Source of the DNA: Halalkalibacter oceani
Lineage (GTDB): Bacteria > Bacillota > Bacilli > Bacillales > Bacillaceae_D
DNA length: 33,715 nucleotides
Assembly: GCF_023715605.1 (NCBI RefSeq)
Contig: NZ_JAMBOL010000036.1
Coordinates: 1 to 33,715 of the forward strand
Reading direction: 5' to 3'
Part shown: positions 32,930 through 33,715 of the stretch, in pieces
How the letters are laid out: each line of letters begins with the position of its first letter
Numbering within the stretch: position 1 is the first letter of the stretch
Notes under the pieces: generated by a model
The model's database searches: none
The model's input: only the letters and a program-made list of their open reading frames with translations
Told to the model about the DNA's origin: nothing
Program-made: the position numbers and the translations under genes

Positions 32930-33511
32930 ATGAAGGCAATCAAGCAAGGAGAGTTCCTGTTATTTGCGATACTTTCCATCTTTATCACGATAGTTTCAGG
33001 TTGTAGCCCTATCGTTGAGGAGGATACAACTACTCAATTTAAAACGGTACAGGAAGCGGCATTAGAAAGTGAGCTTGCAGCAGCTGATGTTTTTCATACT
33101 GAAGAATTAAATGAAACGGCATTTGCTTTTTACCAGTCTCCGGAGGGGTATGGAATTCTGCACTTTTCATTGAAAGAAGACGGTTGGGATTATCAAGGGA
33201 GTTCAGGCTACGCTACTGATGAGGAAAGAAAGCCTTTTTCTTTTGGGCAGTCGACGTGGCATAAAGGGGAAGTTTCCATGGAAGGTGAAAGCTCCTATAC
33301 AACTGTATTTTTCGGGGAAGTGAGTGACGCTGAAATTAATAAAATGACGATTGAATATAACGATAGGAAACGTGATGCAAGTCTAATACGAAATAACGGG
33401 AGAACCTATTGGTATCTTGTTTCGGAACAAGATGACGGTAATGAAGGAGTAGACACGGTTTTTGCTTATTCCACTGATGGGGAATTGCTTTATCGGGAGG
33501 GGAATAACTAA
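32930..33511 (+). CDS. Small lipoprotein of unknown function
   Basis: A 193-aa exported lipoprotein. Signal peptide of about 24 residues with lipobox IVSGC and lipid-anchored Cys25. The rest is a soluble, acidic domain rich in aromatic residues and beta strands (YQSPEGYGILHFSLKEDGWDYQG, SSYTTVFFGEVSDAEINKMTIEYN), like other small Bacillus lipoproteins of unknown role. ATG 32930 follows AAGAAAGG. AT-rich like the DinB gene. Its terminator carries the group II intron. Confidence 0.82.
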   Translation: MKAIKQGEFLLFAILSIFITIVSGCSPIVEEDTTTQFKTVQEAALESELAAADVFHTEELNETAFAFYQSPEGYGILHFSLKEDGWDYQGSSGYATDEERKPFSFGQSTWHKGEVSMEGESSYTTVFFGEVSDAEINKMTIEYNDRKRDASLIRNNGRTYWYLVSEQDDGNEGVDTVFAYSTDGELLYREGNN

Positions 33512-33565
33512 ATACCACTTCTTAATTAGACTTCACTACGTTGGTGCTGTATGTAGTACTGCTTT

Positions 33566-33594
33566 GAGCTTGAGAAACCTCAAGCTCATTTTTT
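33566..33594 (+). terminator. Terminator of the lipoprotein gene, intron target
   Basis: GAGCTTGAG (33566-33574) pairs perfectly with CTCAAGCTC (33579-33587) around AAAC, followed by ATTTTTT. The intron begins right after it. Confidence 0.9.
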
Positions 33595-33595
33595 G

Positions 33596-33715
33596 GTGTG
33601 CCCGGCATGTGCATGGGCTATAGGGTTCAAGTCCCGAGCAGTGAAGGTCACTGTAACTGTTAGCCAACGACAAGGGTGTCTAGGGTGACCTAGAATCTGA
33701 AGGAAGTCCGAGGCA
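33596..33715 (+). mobile_element. 5' end of a group IIC intron
   Basis: The intron begins GTGTGCCCGGCATG (33596), a GUGYG-type 5' splice site, and continues with domain I landmarks of IIC introns: CTATAGGGTTCAAGTCCCGAG, GTAACTGTTAGCC, AAGGGTGTC and AATCTGAAGGAAGTCCGAGGCA. The remainder runs off the window. The insertion is immediately behind a transcription terminator, the known target preference of class IIC. Orientation is the same as that of the left-edge fragment. Confidence 0.92.

Noticed and set aside
1-33715. The two introns as ends of a composite transposon
   Set aside because: Group II introns move singly by retrohoming; no target-site duplication or transposase supports joint movement of the 33 kb.
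1-33715. CRISPR arrays, tRNA or rRNA genes, transposase genes, prophage genes
   Set aside because: No regularly spaced repeats, no tRNA cloverleaf or rRNA stretches and no IS or phage proteins were seen on either strand.

Overview
The window looks like a chromosomal stretch from a Bacillaceae species (Gram-positive, moderate G+C). Signs of this are strong AGGAGG-type ribosome sites with frequent GTG/TTG starts, CcpA cre boxes, a ROK-type XylR with xylose genes, an ABC sugar importer without its own ATPase, B. subtilis-type sigma-A and sigma-D promoter motifs, and group IIC intron pieces closely resembling those of alkaliphilic/halotolerant bacilli. The species cannot be named from the sequence alone. 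Both ends lie inside group IIC intron sequence: the left edge holds the 3' end (domains V and VI) and the right edge the 5' end, in the same orientation. The window is therefore probably one whole assembled contig broken at a multicopy intron.

Layout. 1-127: intron 3' end. 174-3423: TetR regulator, ABC ATPase and 12-TM-type permease as one drug-exporter-like operon, with a tandem palindromic operator over its promoter and a terminator. 3700-5489: two response regulators without a kinase beside them (REC-wHTH-BTAD and a CheY-like single domain). 5706-7804 (minus): OmpR-type response regulator and sensor kinase. 8194-8568 (minus): unknown 124-aa protein behind a full-consensus sigma-D promoter. 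9021-14956: mixed housekeeping/stress genes, namely an MFS exporter, a YdeI-like protein, a MerR regulator, tag, mscL, and a GntR regulator divergent from an HPP-family membrane protein with matching operators. 15093-17869: a LarA-like gene lacking its 5' end, a FadR-type GntR regulator and an AEC transporter, probably a decayed 2-hydroxyacid locus. 17959-20711: SDR and AraC regulator (minus), FMN reductase (plus).

20791-32174 is a xylose/xylo-oligosaccharide locus: xylA, galM, GH43 beta-xylosidase (minus), xylR (minus), a lipoprotein-permease-permease importer, a YesL/DUF624 membrane protein (minus) and xylB. The importer probably brings in xylobiose/xylo-oligosaccharides, the cytoplasmic GH43 enzyme splits them, GalM interconverts the anomers, and XylA and XylB feed xylulose-5-phosphate to the pentose phosphate pathway. 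XylR operators and cre boxes link the units to xylose induction and glucose repression. The end (32200-33595) is visibly more AT-rich and carries a DinB-family protein and a small lipoprotein, whose terminator is the insertion site of the right-hand intron.

The main unexplained structures are a 118-nt repeat found in convergent gene junctions, its right end coinciding with the stop codon of the minus-strand gene in two cases; the promoter-fused truncated larA; the paired operators of the GntR/HPP divergon; and the sigma-D-driven unknown gene.
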